From assembly GCF_016785085.1 (NCBI RefSeq), contig NZ_JAENHO010000003.1, positions 848,321 through 912,320 on the forward strand: a DNA stretch of 64,000 nucleotides, given 5' to 3'. The notes under the pieces were generated by a model that saw nothing but the letters and a program-made list of their open reading frames with translations, did no database searches and was not told the origin of the DNA. Position 1 is the first letter of the stretch; every line of letters begins with the position of its first letter. This document shows, piece after piece, positions 24,543 to 34,076 of the stretch. Origin of the DNA: Paractinoplanes lichenicola (GTDB lineage Bacteria > Actinomycetota > Actinomycetes > Mycobacteriales > Micromonosporaceae). Position numbers and translations under genes: made by a program.

Positions 24543-25257
24543 GCCACGTCATCGCGCCGGGTGGGAAGGCCGCGTCGATCTGCGCGCGGCCCTCGTGGAA
24601 GTGGGACCAGCCCTCGTAGTGCACGGGGACAATGCGCCGCGGCTTTATAAAACTGCAGAGCGAAGAAGCATCGCGGCCGGTCATCGTGAAACGGGCGGGA
24701 CCGGTGAGGCCGAACTGGACCTTGCCCAGGTGCAGCACGGCCGTGTCGACGGTGAGGCGGGAAGCCACCTCGAGGACGCCCGGGAAGACGACGGTGTCGC
24801 CCGAGATCCAGACCACCGAGGAGGAGCCGGGCGGCCGCAACGCGAATCCGGTGGTGGGTCCGACGATCGGCACGCTCCAGGCCGGCCCGTGCCGCGACGG
24901 GGTGGCCGTGATCTCGACGTCGCCGATCGTGGTGCGCTGCCACGGCGTCAGCCCCACACAATTCAGCCGGCGGGCGCCCGCCGGTGTGGTGACCACGACG
25001 GGCACCGAGGGCAGCAGCTCCCGTCCGGCGTCGTCGAGGTTGTCCGCGTGCTGGTCGTGGGTGAGCAGGATGCCGTCGAGCGCTCCCAGCGACGAGGGCG
25101 GGAGCGCCGGGCCCGCCGTTTTCCGCGACGACGTGCCCCAGCCGAACGAATAGCGCCGGCCGGGGGCGTCGAAGGTGGGATCGACGAGCAGCCGCACGCC
25201 GCCGAGCTCGATCAGCGTGGTCGGCCCGCCGATGTGGGTGATCGCCAGTCCGGTCAT
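24511..25257 (-). CDS. MBL-fold (UlaG-like) hydrolase with atypical metal motif
   Basis: 248 residues. It begins LAITHIGGPTTLIELGGVRLLVDPTF like UlaG/RomA-type metallo-beta-lactamase-fold proteins. The metal motif is THDQHADNLD instead of HxHxDH, so the second His and the last His are replaced (Q and N). Other ligands appear present: the His in PSRHGPAW, Asp in VWISGDTV, and His in VPVHYEGWSHF. It overlaps the hydrolase gene upstream by ATGA, making a two-gene unit. Activity may use one metal or be altered. Confidence 0.87.
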   Translation of the reverse strand: MTGLAITHIGGPTTLIELGGVRLLVDPTFDAPGRRYSFGWGTSSRKTAGPALPPSSLGALDGILLTHDQHADNLDDAGRELLPSVPVVVTTPAGARRLNCVGLTPWQRTTIGDVEITATPSRHGPAWSVPIVGPTTGFALRPPGSSSVVWISGDTVVFPGVLEVASRLTVDTAVLHLGKVQFGLTGPARFTMTGRDASSLCSFIKPRRIVPVHYEGWSHFHEGRAQIDAAFPPGAMTWLTPGVRTAWE

Positions 25258-26042
25258 CGAGCGTTGGCGAGCGCCCACTCGAGGGCCTTGTCGGCCACCT
25301 TCTCCCAGCCGGGCTCGCCGCACGTCCAGTGGGAGCGGCCGGGGAACTCGAAATACTCCGCGGGGGCGGCCTTGTAATGGCTCGCATTCGACTTGTTCAC
25401 CGACGGCGGCATGATGTGGTCGGCCCCGCCCGCGATGAACAGCAGCGGCGCCCGTTCCTTGTTGTGGAAGTCGACCCACGTCTCCTGCTTGCCGGGCTTG
25501 AAATTCGCGATCAGCCCGTACGCCCAGACCCAGCTGCCCGGCGCGGGAATGGCGTACCGGTCGTAGGCCTCTTGCGACTCCGCCTCGGAAAGCGTGTTGC
25601 AGAACGCGTAATGCCACTGCTCGGGGGTGAAACCGGCGGCCTGGTGCCGCTTGGCGGGGTTGTTGAGGATCGGGAAGAGCGATTTGAGTTGCGACGGCGG
25701 GTTGACGTAAATCCCCTCCGGCGGCGCCGAGTCGATGACCACGCCGGCCGATCCGTGTCCGCGGTCGAGCAACAGCTGAGTCAGCGTGCCGCCGAACGAG
25801 TGGCCGATGATGACCGGCTTCTCGGGCAGGGCCGTGATGACCTTTTCGAGGTGGGCGATTGTCTCGGGAACGGTCACCGCGGCGATCGGCGAGGTGTCGG
25901 CGCGCAGGGCCTCGACCTCGACCTCGAAGCCGGGATAGGCCGGGGCGACAACGGTGTGCCCCTTCGCCTCGTAGTAGGAAATCCAGTGCTCCCAGCTGCG
26001 CGGAGTCACCCAGAGGCCGTGAACCAGAACGATCGTGGTCAT
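25254..26042 (-). CDS. Alpha/beta hydrolase
   Basis: 262 residues: VLVHGLWVTPRSWEHWI at the N-terminus, nucleophile elbow IGHSFGG (Ser at about res 99), acid in FIAGGADHIMP and His in FPGRSHWTCG. Resembles esterase or haloperoxidase-like hydrolases. Co-translated with the UlaG-like gene and 52 bases downstream of the large LuxR regulator, which may control both. Start set at the ATG directly before TTIVLVHG. Confidence 0.9.
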   Translation of the reverse strand: MTTIVLVHGLWVTPRSWEHWISYYEAKGHTVVAPAYPGFEVEVEALRADTSPIAAVTVPETIAHLEKVITALPEKPVIIGHSFGGTLTQLLLDRGHGSAGVVIDSAPPEGIYVNPPSQLKSLFPILNNPAKRHQAAGFTPEQWHYAFCNTLSEAESQEAYDRYAIPAPGSWVWAYGLIANFKPGKQETWVDFHNKERAPLLFIAGGADHIMPPSVNKSNASHYKAAPAEYFEFPGRSHWTCGEPGWEKVADKALEWALANAR

Positions 26043-26094
26043 GTGCCGATCGTGCTGGGAGCGCGTCCACCCGCGAATCACGCGTCTCACGTAG

Positions 26095-28854
26095 TCAGTC
26101 GTGCACCTTGCCGCGCAACTGCCGGCGCGACCGCACCCCGAGCTTCCGATACACCTTGCGCAGGTGGTAATCGACGGTGCTGGCACTCAGGAACAGATGC
26201 GCCGCGATCTCGGCATTGGTTCCCCCGTCCCGGGCCAGGCGGGCCACGGCGGCCTCCTGCGGGGTCAATGCCGTCTCGTCGGTCTCCCGTACGGGGTGAA
26301 GCACCGTCCCGCCCAGCGCGCGCAGCTCCTTGCGGGTCCTCTCCGCGAACGCCTCGGCCCGTACGCCCTCGAACATCTCGAGCGCCGTGGCCAGTTGCTC
26401 GCGGGCGTCCCGGCGGCGGCGTTGCCGGCGCAGCCACTCGCCGTAGAGCAGATGCGCCCGGGCCAGATCGCCGTGACAAAGGCCGTCGCCGAGATGCTCG
26501 ATCGCCCGCCGGTACGGGGTTTCGGCCTCGGCCGCCGGGGCCAGCAGGGCCCGTGAGCGCTCGAGCACCCCGAGCGCGCGGGGCGTGCCGCAGGCCTCGG
26601 CGACCACCGTGAGGTCGGCCGCGGCCAGTTTCGCCGTACGCCGGTCGCCCGCTCGCAGCGCGGCCTCGGTCAGGTCGGGCAGCGCGTCGGCGTAGCGGTG
26701 CGGCCGGCCCAGCTCGACCAGCCCGAGCAGGGTCTCGCGGGCCGCCGCGTACTGGCTCTCGGCGTTGTCCAGCACCGCGAGGCTGAGCCTGGTCCACGCG
26801 TGCAGGCCGCCCAGGCAGAGCATCTCGAAGACGCCGAGCGCGGCCGCGACCGATTCGCGCACGCCCGGCCCGGCCCGCCACGTCGCCAGCTCGGGATGCC
26901 GCCACACCTGGGCCTGATCCGCGGTCATGCCGAGCGCCGCCCGCAGCCGCAGCCCGGCCGCGTCGTGCCGGTCGGCCTCGTTCAGCCCGCCCAGCAACGT
27001 CCAGGTCATCGTGCCGAGATAGTGCACCAGGTCGAGCGCGTGCAGGGCGCCGCTGCGGCGGGCGGCCTGCTCGGCCCGGCGCAGCAGCCCGTCCTTGGCG
27101 GCGTCGTCCCACAGCAGCGTGCACAGGTTGACGCCGACCACGAGCCGGGCCAGCAGGGCCTCGTCGCTCAGCGCCGGGCCGGCGAGCGCGTCCACCGCCC
27201 GGCGCACGGCGGGCAGCCCGCCGGCGTATCCGTGGGTGGTGAATTCGGCGTAGCCGGCCAGGATCAGCTCGTCCAGGCCGGTCGGGCCGGGACCGACCAG
27301 CCGGGCCGCCTCGGCCGCGATCTCCGGCTCGCTCACCGCGGACAGGTGCTCGGCGCTGCGAGCCAGCTCGATCGCCTGCACGACGGCGCGCCGGGCCCGT
27401 TCCCGGTCGTCGCCGAACGCGCGCGCCGCGGCCAGGCAGCGGGCGGCGCCCAGCCGTTGCCCGTCCGGCGTTCCCGTGTTGACCTCGGCCAGCGACCGCG
27501 TCATGAGGGCGCTGCCGCGCGCCGCGCCCGGCAGTGCGCTCTCGTCCAAGTCGTCCAGCAAAAGCAGCGCCTGACCGTAGGCGCCGGCCGCGAGCGCGGC
27601 CTCGGCCGCCCGCACCTGCCGGACGGCCCGCGCCCCGGGATCCGGGGTCAGTTCGGCCGATCGGGTCAGGAAGGTAGCCCGGGCGGTGTGCCCGCCGCGG
27701 GCCGCGGCCCGGTCGGCGCGCGTCTCGAGCTCGGCCGCCGTCGTCTCGTCGGGACCGTCGGCGGCCGCGGCGAGATGCCAGGCCCGGCGATCCGCCTCGG
27801 ACTCACCCGTGATCGTGGCGGCCAGGGCGCGGTGGGCGGCCCGCCGGGCGGCCGGGGTGGCCCCGCCGTAGACGGCCGAGCGCACCAGGGGATGCCGGAA
27901 TGTGCACGCCGGGGAACCGGTGACGAGCCGGTCGGCCTCGGCCGGGGCGGCGTCGGCGGGGGTGACGCCGAGCAGCCGGGCGGCCGCGGTGAGACCATCG
28001 CCGGCGGTGCCCGCGCCCGCCGCGGCCAGCAGCAGCCAGGTGCGGGTGGCCGCGGGACAGCCGTCGATCCGGGCCGCGTAGTGCGCCTCGAGCCGGCTGC
28101 CGATGGGTGCCGGCTCGGGCAGGGCGACCGTCCCGCCCAGCTGCCCGGCCGTGAGCTCGTGACCCAGATCGGTCAGGGCGAGCGGATTGCCGCCGGTGGC
28201 CCGCGCGATGTGCTCGGCCCGGGCCCGGTCGACCACGGAGTCGACGACGTCGGTGAGCAACGCCACGGCCGCCTCCGGGGCCAGGCCGGCGATCTCGCGC
28301 ACGGCCACGCCGGCGAGCAGCCCCGGGCCGCCTGGGCCGTCGCCTTCCGTGCGCAGGCCGAACAGCAGCACCACACCCTCGGCGTGCAGGCGGCGGGCCA
28401 CGAAGGCCAGGGCCCGCAACGACTCCTGGTCGAGCCACTGCGCATCGTCCACGACACACAACCGCGTGCGGGGCGACGCCTGGCCGTCCGTGCGGCGGGA
28501 ACCGGCCAGCAGGGTCAGCGCGGCCAGGCTGACCAGATAGAGGTCGGGTGGCGGGCCGTCAGCGAGGCCGCAGGCCACTTCGAGCGCCGCCAGCTGAGTC
28601 GCGGGCAGCCGGGCGCGGTCGCCGAGGAGCGGGATCAGCAGGCGGTGCAGGGCCGCGTACGGGAAATCGGTCTCGGGCTCGACGCCGCTGATCCACAGGG
28701 AATCCGTCGCGCGACCCTCCGCGTACCGCAGCAGTGCGGTCTTGCCGACGCCGGGCTCGCCGCGCAGCACGAGGCTCGCGCTGCGCCCGGATCGCGCCCC
28801 GGTGAGGAGGGAATCGAGCGCGGCGCACTCCGTCTCACGACCGAAGAGCCGCAC
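26095..28854 (-). CDS. Large ATP-binding LuxR-family (LAL) transcriptional regulator
   Basis: 919 residues. N-terminal AAA/STAND ATPase with Walker A GEPGVGKTALL (res 32-42) and Walker B CVVDDAQWLD (about res 133), a long helical TPR-like middle region for ligand or partner binding, and a C-terminal LuxR helix-turn-helix (res about 860-915: LTPQEAAVARLARDGGTNAE, then STVDYHLRKVYRKLG). These MalT-like proteins activate genes when bound to ATP and inducer. The hydrolase-MBL pair directly downstream is the likely target; inducer unknown. Confidence 0.92.
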   Translation of the reverse strand: MRLFGRETECAALDSLLTGARSGRSASLVLRGEPGVGKTALLRYAEGRATDSLWISGVEPETDFPYAALHRLLIPLLGDRARLPATQLAALEVACGLADGPPPDLYLVSLAALTLLAGSRRTDGQASPRTRLCVVDDAQWLDQESLRALAFVARRLHAEGVVLLFGLRTEGDGPGGPGLLAGVAVREIAGLAPEAAVALLTDVVDSVVDRARAEHIARATGGNPLALTDLGHELTAGQLGGTVALPEPAPIGSRLEAHYAARIDGCPAATRTWLLLAAAGAGTAGDGLTAAARLLGVTPADAAPAEADRLVTGSPACTFRHPLVRSAVYGGATPAARRAAHRALAATITGESEADRRAWHLAAAADGPDETTAAELETRADRAAARGGHTARATFLTRSAELTPDPGARAVRQVRAAEAALAAGAYGQALLLLDDLDESALPGAARGSALMTRSLAEVNTGTPDGQRLGAARCLAAARAFGDDRERARRAVVQAIELARSAEHLSAVSEPEIAAEAARLVGPGPTGLDELILAGYAEFTTHGYAGGLPAVRRAVDALAGPALSDEALLARLVVGVNLCTLLWDDAAKDGLLRRAEQAARRSGALHALDLVHYLGTMTWTLLGGLNEADRHDAAGLRLRAALGMTADQAQVWRHPELATWRAGPGVRESVAAALGVFEMLCLGGLHAWTRLSLAVLDNAESQYAAARETLLGLVELGRPHRYADALPDLTEAALRAGDRRTAKLAAADLTVVAEACGTPRALGVLERSRALLAPAAEAETPYRRAIEHLGDGLCHGDLARAHLLYGEWLRRQRRRRDAREQLATALEMFEGVRAEAFAERTRKELRALGGTVLHPVRETDETALTPQEAAVARLARDGGTNAEIAAHLFLSASTVDYHLRKVYRKLGVRSRRQLRGKVHD

Positions 28855-28875
28855 GCGGCGACTCTATCGACGCTT

Positions 28876-29562
28876 CTACAGACCCGAAAGCCGCTGTCCG
28901 GCCCGCACCACGGCCATCGCGTGCCGTTCGCCGGGACGACGGCCGAGGCGCTCGATCGGACCGCTTATCGAGATGGAGGCGATGACCCGGCCCGTCCGGT
29001 CGCGGATCGGCGCCGAGACGCTGGCCACACCGGGCTCGCGCTCGGCCACGCTCTGGGCCCAGCCCCGGCGGCGCACCTCGGCCAGGGTGCGGCCGGTGAA
29101 CTTGCAGCGGGGCAGCAGCGGCATGACGGCCTCGGGCGGCTCCCAGGCGAGCAGGATCTGGGCGGCCGAACCGGCGACCATCGGCAGCACCGAGCCGACC
29201 GGCACGGTGTCGCGCAGGCCGCTGGCGCGCTCGGCCGCGGCCACACAGATACGCTCGTCGGCACGGCGCAGGTAGAGCTGCGCGCTTTCCCCGGTCGCGT
29301 CCCGCAATGCGGAAAGCAGGGGCTCGGCCGCGGTCAGCAGCACGTCCGGCGCGGCGTTGGCGAGCTCGCCCAGCCGGGGGCCCGGCCGCCACCGGCCCTG
29401 GGTGTCCCGCACCAGCATCCGGTGGATCTCCAAGGCCTGGGCCAGGCGATGTGCGGTCGCCCGCGGCAGTTTCGTGCGGTCGACGAGTTCGGCCAGGCTG
29501 GCGCCGTCGACACACGCCGCCAGGATGACTACCGCCTTGTCGAGAACGCCGACACCGCTCAT
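28876..29562 (-). CDS. IclR-family regulator, probably of leuCD (NdgR/LtbR-like)
   Basis: 228 residues. Winged helix-turn-helix at res 1-60 (VLDKAVVILAACVDGASLAE, LPRATAHRLAQALEIH) and an IclR effector domain (PVGSVLPMVAGSAAQILLAW; RDRTGRVIASISISGP near the end). Divergent from leuC with 49 bases between starts. In Streptomyces and Corynebacterium the homologue at this place (NdgR/LtbR) represses leuCD and related amino-acid genes, so the same role is inferred. The ATG at 29562 (MSGVGVLDKA) is preferred over one eight codons upstream on family similarity. Confidence 0.9.
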   Translation of the reverse strand: MSGVGVLDKAVVILAACVDGASLAELVDRTKLPRATAHRLAQALEIHRMLVRDTQGRWRPGPRLGELANAAPDVLLTAAEPLLSALRDATGESAQLYLRRADERICVAAAERASGLRDTVPVGSVLPMVAGSAAQILLAWEPPEAVMPLLPRCKFTGRTLAEVRRRGWAQSVAEREPGVASVSAPIRDRTGRVIASISISGPIERLGRRPGERHAMAVVRAGQRLSGL

Positions 29563-29599
29563 ACTGTGTCCCACAAGCCGAAACATACCTCCCAGAATT

Positions 29600-29605
29600 T
29601 AGGAT
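29600..29605 (+). promoter_or_regulatory. Possible leaderless -10 element of leuC
   Basis: TAGGAT, six bases (GTCCAG), then the ATG at 29612. The AGGA inside it could instead act as a ribosome binding site, so two readings are possible. Confidence 0.45.
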
Positions 29606-29611
29606 GTCCAG

Positions 29612-31051
29612 ATGGTGGGAGTCACTCCGAGGACCCTGGCCGAAAAGGTCTGGGACGACCATGTCGTGCGTGCTGCCGAGGGTGAGCCTGATCTGCTCTA
29701 CATCGACCTGCACCTGTTGCACGAGGTGACCAGCCCGCAAGCCTTCGACGGCCTGCGCATGGCGGGCCGCCCGGTTCGACGCACCGATCTCACGCTCGCG
29801 ACCGAGGATCACAACACGCCGACCGGTTATGCCGACCCGGCCTTCAACACCCAGCGCGGCGAGCTCTTCACGATCGCCGACACGACCTCGCGGACGCAGA
29901 TCGAGACGCTGCGCAAGAACTGTGCCGAGTTCGGTGTTCAGATCCGCCCGCTGGGCGACGTCAATCAGGGCATCGTGCACGTGATCGGGCCGCAGCTCGG
30001 CCTGACCCAGCCCGGCATGACGATCGTCTGCGGCGACTCGCACACCGCGACCCACGGCGCGTTCGGCGCGCTGGCCTTCGGCATCGGCACCAGCGAGGTC
30101 GAGCACGTGCTGGCCACCCAGACGCTGCCGCAGGGCAAGCCGAAGACGATGGCGGTCACCGTGGTCGGCGAGCTGCGCCCCGGGGTCAGCGCGAAGGATC
30201 TGATCCTGGCCCTCATCACGCAGACCGGCACCGGCGGCGGCAACGGCCACATCGTGGAGTATCGCGGCGAGGCCATCCGCAAGCTCTCCATGGAGGGCCG
30301 GATGACCATCTGCAACATGAGCATCGAATGGGGCGCCAAGGCCGGCATGATCGCGCCGGACGAGACGACCTTCGCGTATCTCGAGGGCCGCGAGAACGCG
30401 CCCAAGGGCGCCGACTGGGACGCCGCGGTGGCGTACTGGAAGACGCTCGTGACCGACGAGGACGCGGAGTACGACACCGAGATCATCCTGGACGCCGCGG
30501 CGATCAGCCCGTTCATCACCTGGGGCACCAACCCGGGCCAGGGCGCGCCGCTCGACAGCGTGGTGCCGGACCCCGACGAGTTCATCGAGGAGACCGACCG
30601 CAGCGCCGCCCGCCGCGCCCTGGAATACATGGACCTCGAGCCCGGCACCCCGTTCCGCGACGTGCCGGTCGACGTGGTCTTCGTGGGCTCCTGCACCAAC
30701 GGCCGGATCGAGGACCTGCGGGCCGCGGCCGACGTGATCCGGGGCCACCGGGTGCACGACGACGTCCGCATGATGATCGTCCCGGGCTCCTACAAGGTGC
30801 GCGAGGCCGCCGAGGCCGAGGGGCTCGACAAGATCTTCACCGAGGCGGGCGCCGAGTGGCGGTTCGCGGGCTGTTCCATGTGCCTGGGCATGAACCCGGA
30901 CACGCTCAGCCCCGGCCAGCGGGCCGCCTCGACCTCCAACCGCAACTTCGAGGGCCGGCAGGGCAAGGGCGGGCGCACCCACCTGGTCTCGCCTCAGGTC
31001 GCCGCCGCCACCGCCGTGGTCGGCAAGCTGGCCGCCCCCGCCGATCTGTAG
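29612..31051 (+). CDS. leuC: 3-isopropylmalate dehydratase large subunit
   Basis: 479 residues, full length for LeuC. Isomerises 2-isopropylmalate to 3-isopropylmalate in leucine synthesis, in the cytoplasm, as a heterodimer with LeuD. The [4Fe-4S] cluster ligands are visible: Cys in [13 protein letters not shown] and the pair in [10 protein letters not shown]. Aconitase-family signatures [19 protein letters not shown] and [20 protein letters not shown] are intact. First gene of leuCD; leuD follows after 17 bases. Divergent IclR regulator upstream. Confidence 0.97.
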   Translation: MVGVTPRTLAEKVWDDHVVRAAEGEPDLLYIDLHLLHEVTSPQAFDGLRMAGRPVRRTDLTLATEDHNTPTGYADPAFNTQRGELFTIADTTSRTQIETLRKNCAEFGVQIRPLGDVNQGIVHVIGPQLGLTQPGMTIVCGDSHTATHGAFGALAFGIGTSEVEHVLATQTLPQGKPKTMAVTVVGELRPGVSAKDLILALITQTGTGGGNGHIVEYRGEAIRKLSMEGRMTICNMSIEWGAKAGMIAPDETTFAYLEGRENAPKGADWDAAVAYWKTLVTDEDAEYDTEIILDAAAISPFITWGTNPGQGAPLDSVVPDPDEFIEETDRSAARRALEYMDLEPGTPFRDVPVDVVFVGSCTNGRIEDLRAAADVIRGHRVHDDVRMMIVPGSYKVREAAEAEGLDKIFTEAGAEWRFAGCSMCLGMNPDTLSPGQRAASTSNRNFEGRQGKGGRTHLVSPQVAAATAVVGKLAAPADL

Positions 31052-31068
31052 AACGGAAGAGACGAGAG

Positions 31069-31656
31069 ATGGACAAGTTCGTCACCCACAGCGGCAAAGT
31101 GATGCCGCTGCGCCGTTCCGACGTGGACACCGATCAGATCATCCCGGCCGTTTATCTGAAGCGGGTCACCCGCACCGGATTCGAGGACGGTCTGTTCAGC
31201 GCCTGGCGCGACGATCCGGGCTTCGTGCTCAACAATCCGGCCCACACGGGCGCCACGATCCTCGTCGCCGGTCCCAATTTCGGCACCGGATCCTCACGTC
31301 AGCACGCCGTCTGGGCGCTGCGGGACTGGGGTTTCAAGGTGGTCGTCGCCGCCCGATTCGGCGATATCTTCCGGGGCAACGCGCTCAAGGAGGGGCTGCT
31401 GCCCGTCCAGCTCGACCAGAAGGCGGTCGAGGCGCTCTGGGATCTGGCCGAGAGCGAGCCGGAAAAGCAGATCACCGTGGACCTCGAGGGCCGCCGGGTG
31501 GTCGCCGACGATGCCTCGTGGTCGTTTCCGATCGACGATTTCAGTCGTTGGCGCCTCATGGAAGGGCTCGACGACATCGGACTGACCCTGCGCCACGCCG
31601 ACATCATCACCGACTTCGAAAAAAATCGGCCTTCCTTCAAGCCGGTGACCGCCTGA
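31069..31656 (+). CDS. leuD: 3-isopropylmalate dehydratase small subunit
   Basis: 195 residues, full length. Swivelling domain that completes the LeuCD active site: [20 protein letters not shown] and [20 protein letters not shown] are the family motifs. GAAGAGACGAGAG precedes the ATG. A strong hairpin terminator lies 30 bases past the stop, closing the leuCD operon. Confidence 0.97.
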   Translation: MDKFVTHSGKVMPLRRSDVDTDQIIPAVYLKRVTRTGFEDGLFSAWRDDPGFVLNNPAHTGATILVAGPNFGTGSSRQHAVWALRDWGFKVVVAARFGDIFRGNALKEGLLPVQLDQKAVEALWDLAESEPEKQITVDLEGRRVVADDASWSFPIDDFSRWRLMEGLDDIGLTLRHADIITDFEKNRPSFKPVTA

Positions 31657-31686
31657 GGGTGAAATCCCTTGTCAGCACTACGTTTT

Positions 31687-31716
31687 TCGCCCCCGCCGCA
31701 TCCCCGGCGGGGGCGA
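31687..31716 (+). terminator. Terminator of leuCD
   Basis: Perfect 12-bp stem TCGCCCCCGCCG / CGGCGGGGGCGA (31687-31698 and 31705-31716), six-base loop. Confidence 0.85.
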
Positions 31717-31754
31717 ATGCGTTGTAACGCAAGGGTTTTTTATGACACTAATGT

Positions 31755-31783
31755 TTGTGTCTGCTGGTCAGAGGGCATACGGT
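31755..31783 (+). promoter_or_regulatory. Promoter of the HU gene
   Basis: -35 TTGTGT (31755-31760), 17-base spacer, -10 TACGGT (31778-31783). It leaves a leader of about 55 bases with GGGAGGAAAACC before the GTG. Confidence 0.6.
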
Positions 31784-31844
31784 GCGCGCAGAATGGCTCG
31801 CATTGGGCCAGTGAGGCTCAGTTCTCACGTTTGGGAGGAAAACC

Positions 31845-32696
31845 GTGAACAAGGCCGAGCTCATCGAGGCGCTCGCAGCCCGATTGGGAGACCGCAAGTC
31901 CGCCACGGCGGCACTGGATGCGGTCATCGCTGAGGTGCAGGGTGCTGTCACCAAGGGCGATCGGGTTGCCATCACCGGCTTCGGCGTCTTCGAGAAGCGG
32001 GCACGCAATGCGCGTACCGCCCGCAATCCGCGCACGGGCGAGCCGGTGAAAGTGAAGAAAACCTCCGTGCCGGCGTTCAAGCCGGGCACCGCTTTCCGCG
32101 AGATGGTCGCGGCCGGAAAGGTCGCGAAGGCGGCCGCTCCGGCGAAGAAGGCGGTTGCCACGAAGGCCACCGCGGCCACGAAGGCGACCCCGGCGCGGAA
32201 GACGGCTGCCACGAAGGCGACCGCGACCCCCGCTACCAAGACCACGGCGGCCAAGAAGACGACCGCCACCAAGGCCACCGCCACCAAGTCGACGGCGGCC
32301 AAGGCCACCGCGACCAAGGCGACCGCCACCAAGGCCACCGCCACCAAGGCGGCCCCGGCCAAGTCGACGGCGACGAAGGCGACGGCCGCCAAGAAGACGG
32401 CCGCCACCAAGGCCGCCCCGGCCAAGACCACCACCGCCGCCACCAAGGCGACGGCGGCCAAGAAGACCACTGCCACCAAGGCGGCCCCGGCCAAGTCGAC
32501 GGCGACGAAGGCCACCACCGCTACGAAGGCGACGGCCGCCAAGAAGACGGCCGCCACCAAGGCCGCCCCGGCCAAGACCACCGCCACCAAGACGGCGGCG
32601 GCCAAGAAGACGACCGCCCGCAAGACCACCACGGCGGCCGCGGCCGAGACTCCGTCACGGGCTCGCGCCACTAGCACGGCGCGCAAGTCCCGCTAG
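31845..32696 (+). CDS. hup: HU nucleoid protein with long histone-H1-like tail
   Basis: 283 residues. Residues 1-92 are a canonical HU/IHF fold ([20 protein letters not shown], then [18 protein letters not shown] and the DNA-intercalating arm). Residues 93-283 are almost only Ala, Lys, Thr, Pro and Ser in repeats such as ATKATA, AAKKTA and TKAAPAKST, like eukaryotic H1 and mycobacterial HupB. It binds and compacts DNA; the tail adds non-specific binding and is a target for acetylation in relatives. At about 190 residues the tail is about twice that of HupB. GTG start with GGGAGG upstream; own promoter and terminator. Confidence 0.95.
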   Translation: MNKAELIEALAARLGDRKSATAALDAVIAEVQGAVTKGDRVAITGFGVFEKRARNARTARNPRTGEPVKVKKTSVPAFKPGTAFREMVAAGKVAKAAAPAKKAVATKATAATKATPARKTAATKATATPATKTTAAKKTTATKATATKSTAAKATATKATATKATATKAAPAKSTATKATAAKKTAATKAAPAKTTTAATKATAAKKTTATKAAPAKSTATKATTATKATAAKKTAATKAAPAKTTATKTAAAKKTTARKTTTAAAAETPSRARATSTARKSR

Positions 32697-32725
32697 TTTC
32701 GCGGATTGCATCATGTTCGCCCGAT

Positions 32726-32754
32726 AAGGCGTCCACCCTAACGGTGGACGCCTT
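32726..32754 (+). terminator. Terminator of the HU gene
   Basis: Perfect 12-bp stem AAGGCGTCCACC / GGTGGACGCCTT, five-base loop, 29 bases past the HU stop. Confidence 0.85.
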
Positions 32755-32788
32755 TCGTGTGTGCGGGCGCCGAAAGCGGTGCTGGGCC

Positions 32789-32794
32789 TACCGT
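32789..32794 (+). promoter_or_regulatory. Leaderless -10 element for the 147-aa membrane protein
   Basis: TACCGT, seven bases (CCGGGGC), then the ATG at 32802. Confidence 0.55.
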
Positions 32795-32801
32795 CCGGGG
32801 C

Positions 32802-33245
32802 ATGGAGCGCAGAGCATCACCGCGGGGGCTGGTCGGCCGGTCGCTGATCGCCACGCTGGTGTTCGCGGCCGCCGTGGTGCCCGGCTGGACGCTGGGCACG
32901 CTGGCCGAGCGGTACACCGGCTCGGAACTGCTCGACTGGTGCGTCACGGGCCTCTGGGGCGCGCTCGCCGTGCGCGTGCTGGCGCCCCACGCGTCGTACC
33001 GGCCGCGGGACGCCTGGCTGGGCCTCATCCCGCTCTACAACTGGTATCTCGTCTGTGTGCTCGGCTGGCGGGTCGCGTCGCTGCCGTTCCGCGACTGGGA
33101 GCCGCGCGACGACGAGCTGTGGCGGGCCCGCTGGCTCACCGGCGACCTGATCGGCTACTGGCGGGCCGATCCGGTGCCGGTGGGCGCGGCGGCCCGGGCC
33201 GCTAAAGCCGCGTCGGCTCCAGCAGGCAGTCGCCGCTCCAGGTGA
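32802..33245 (+). CDS. Small membrane protein of unknown function
   Basis: 147 residues. Two hydrophobic helices at about res 12-30 (LIATLVFAAAVVPGWTLGTL) and 38-55, then LGLIPLYNWYLVCVLGWRV, a possible third. The tail (DWEPRDDELWRARWLTGDLI) is charged and probably cytoplasmic, ending Arg/Ser-rich. No family recognised; the P-L-Y-N-W-Y motif suggests a DUF5684-like small membrane protein but this is a guess. The last 44 bases overlap the convergent NUDIX gene antisense. Confidence 0.75.
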   Translation: MERRASPRGLVGRSLIATLVFAAAVVPGWTLGTLAERYTGSELLDWCVTGLWGALAVRVLAPHASYRPRDAWLGLIPLYNWYLVCVLGWRVASLPFRDWEPRDDELWRARWLTGDLIGYWRADPVPVGAAARAAKAASAPAGSRRSR

Positions 33246-34074
33246 GCAGCCAGGCCGAGCCCTTGGGCGTCTTGTAGGGCTCGGGGTCGGCCTCGTCGCG
33301 CAGCGCGGCCAGCAGGTGCGGGATTATCTTGCCCTGGCTGCAGATCGCGGGCAGGGCCGTGCCCGACCGCAGCTCCAGCAGGCGCTGCGCGGCCAGTTTG
33401 GCCTTGGCCGGCGCCTCGTCGGCCTCGGCCGGCTCGGCGAAGGCGCCGTCCACCACGATCGGCATGCCGCCCAGCGCCGCGGCCAGCGGTTCCAACGTCT
33501 GCTTGCAGCGCAGCGGGGTCGCGGTGACGAGCCGCTCGGGCCCGATCGGGCCGCAGATCTCGGCGAACCGCTCGGCCTGCTCCTCGCCCAGCTCGTCGAT
33601 CGGCCGCAGCGCGTCGTTGCCGGACCACTTCTTGCGCTCGCCCGCGTGCGCGTGCCGCACCAGCACCACGACGTCGGTCACCGGGGGCAGCGTCGCCACG
33701 TGCTCGAGCACCGCGCGCTCGTCGGCGTAGCTGACCCGCTCGGCGGCCTCGGCGAGCGACAGCCACGCGACCTGGTCGACCTCGTCGGTGTCCTGCACCG
33801 GGCCGCCCTCGCCGACGGCGTCCATCAGCCAGTACGTCACTGTCTTGGGCCGGCCGTCGGGCAGGGTGTACGCCACCTCGGGCAGCGCCAGCCGCACGCG
33901 GCCCCGCCAGCCCGTCTCCTCCAGCACCTCGCGAGCGGCCCCGATCAGCGGGTGCTCGCCCTTGTCGAGCTTGCCCTTGGGCAGCGCCCAGTCGTCGTAG
34001 CGGGGACGGTGCACGAGGCAGACCTGGCCGTCGCGCAGAAGCACTCCACCGGCGGCGTGAACGGTGTCGGTCAT
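33202..34074 (-). CDS. NUDIX hydrolase fused to histidine phosphatase (MutT1-like)
   Basis: 290 residues. N-terminal NUDIX domain with the box GKLDKGEHPLIGAAREVLEE (res about 38-57, completed by TGW), C-terminal histidine-phosphatase domain with VRHAHAGERKKW (about res 140) and TPLRCKQTLEP. This two-domain design is that of mycobacterial MutT1, which hydrolyses 8-oxo-GTP/8-oxo-dGTP and diadenosine polyphosphates to remove mutagenic or alarmone nucleotides. The start lies two bases past the polyphosphate kinase stop, so the two form an operon. Confidence 0.93.
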   Translation of the reverse strand: MTDTVHAAGGVLLRDGQVCLVHRPRYDDWALPKGKLDKGEHPLIGAAREVLEETGWRGRVRLALPEVAYTLPDGRPKTVTYWLMDAVGEGGPVQDTDEVDQVAWLSLAEAAERVSYADERAVLEHVATLPPVTDVVVLVRHAHAGERKKWSGNDALRPIDELGEEQAERFAEICGPIGPERLVTATPLRCKQTLEPLAAALGGMPIVVDGAFAEPAEADEAPAKAKLAAQRLLELRSGTALPAICSQGKIIPHLLAALRDEADPEPYKTPKGSAWLLTWSGDCLLEPTRL

Positions 34075-34076
34075 CT

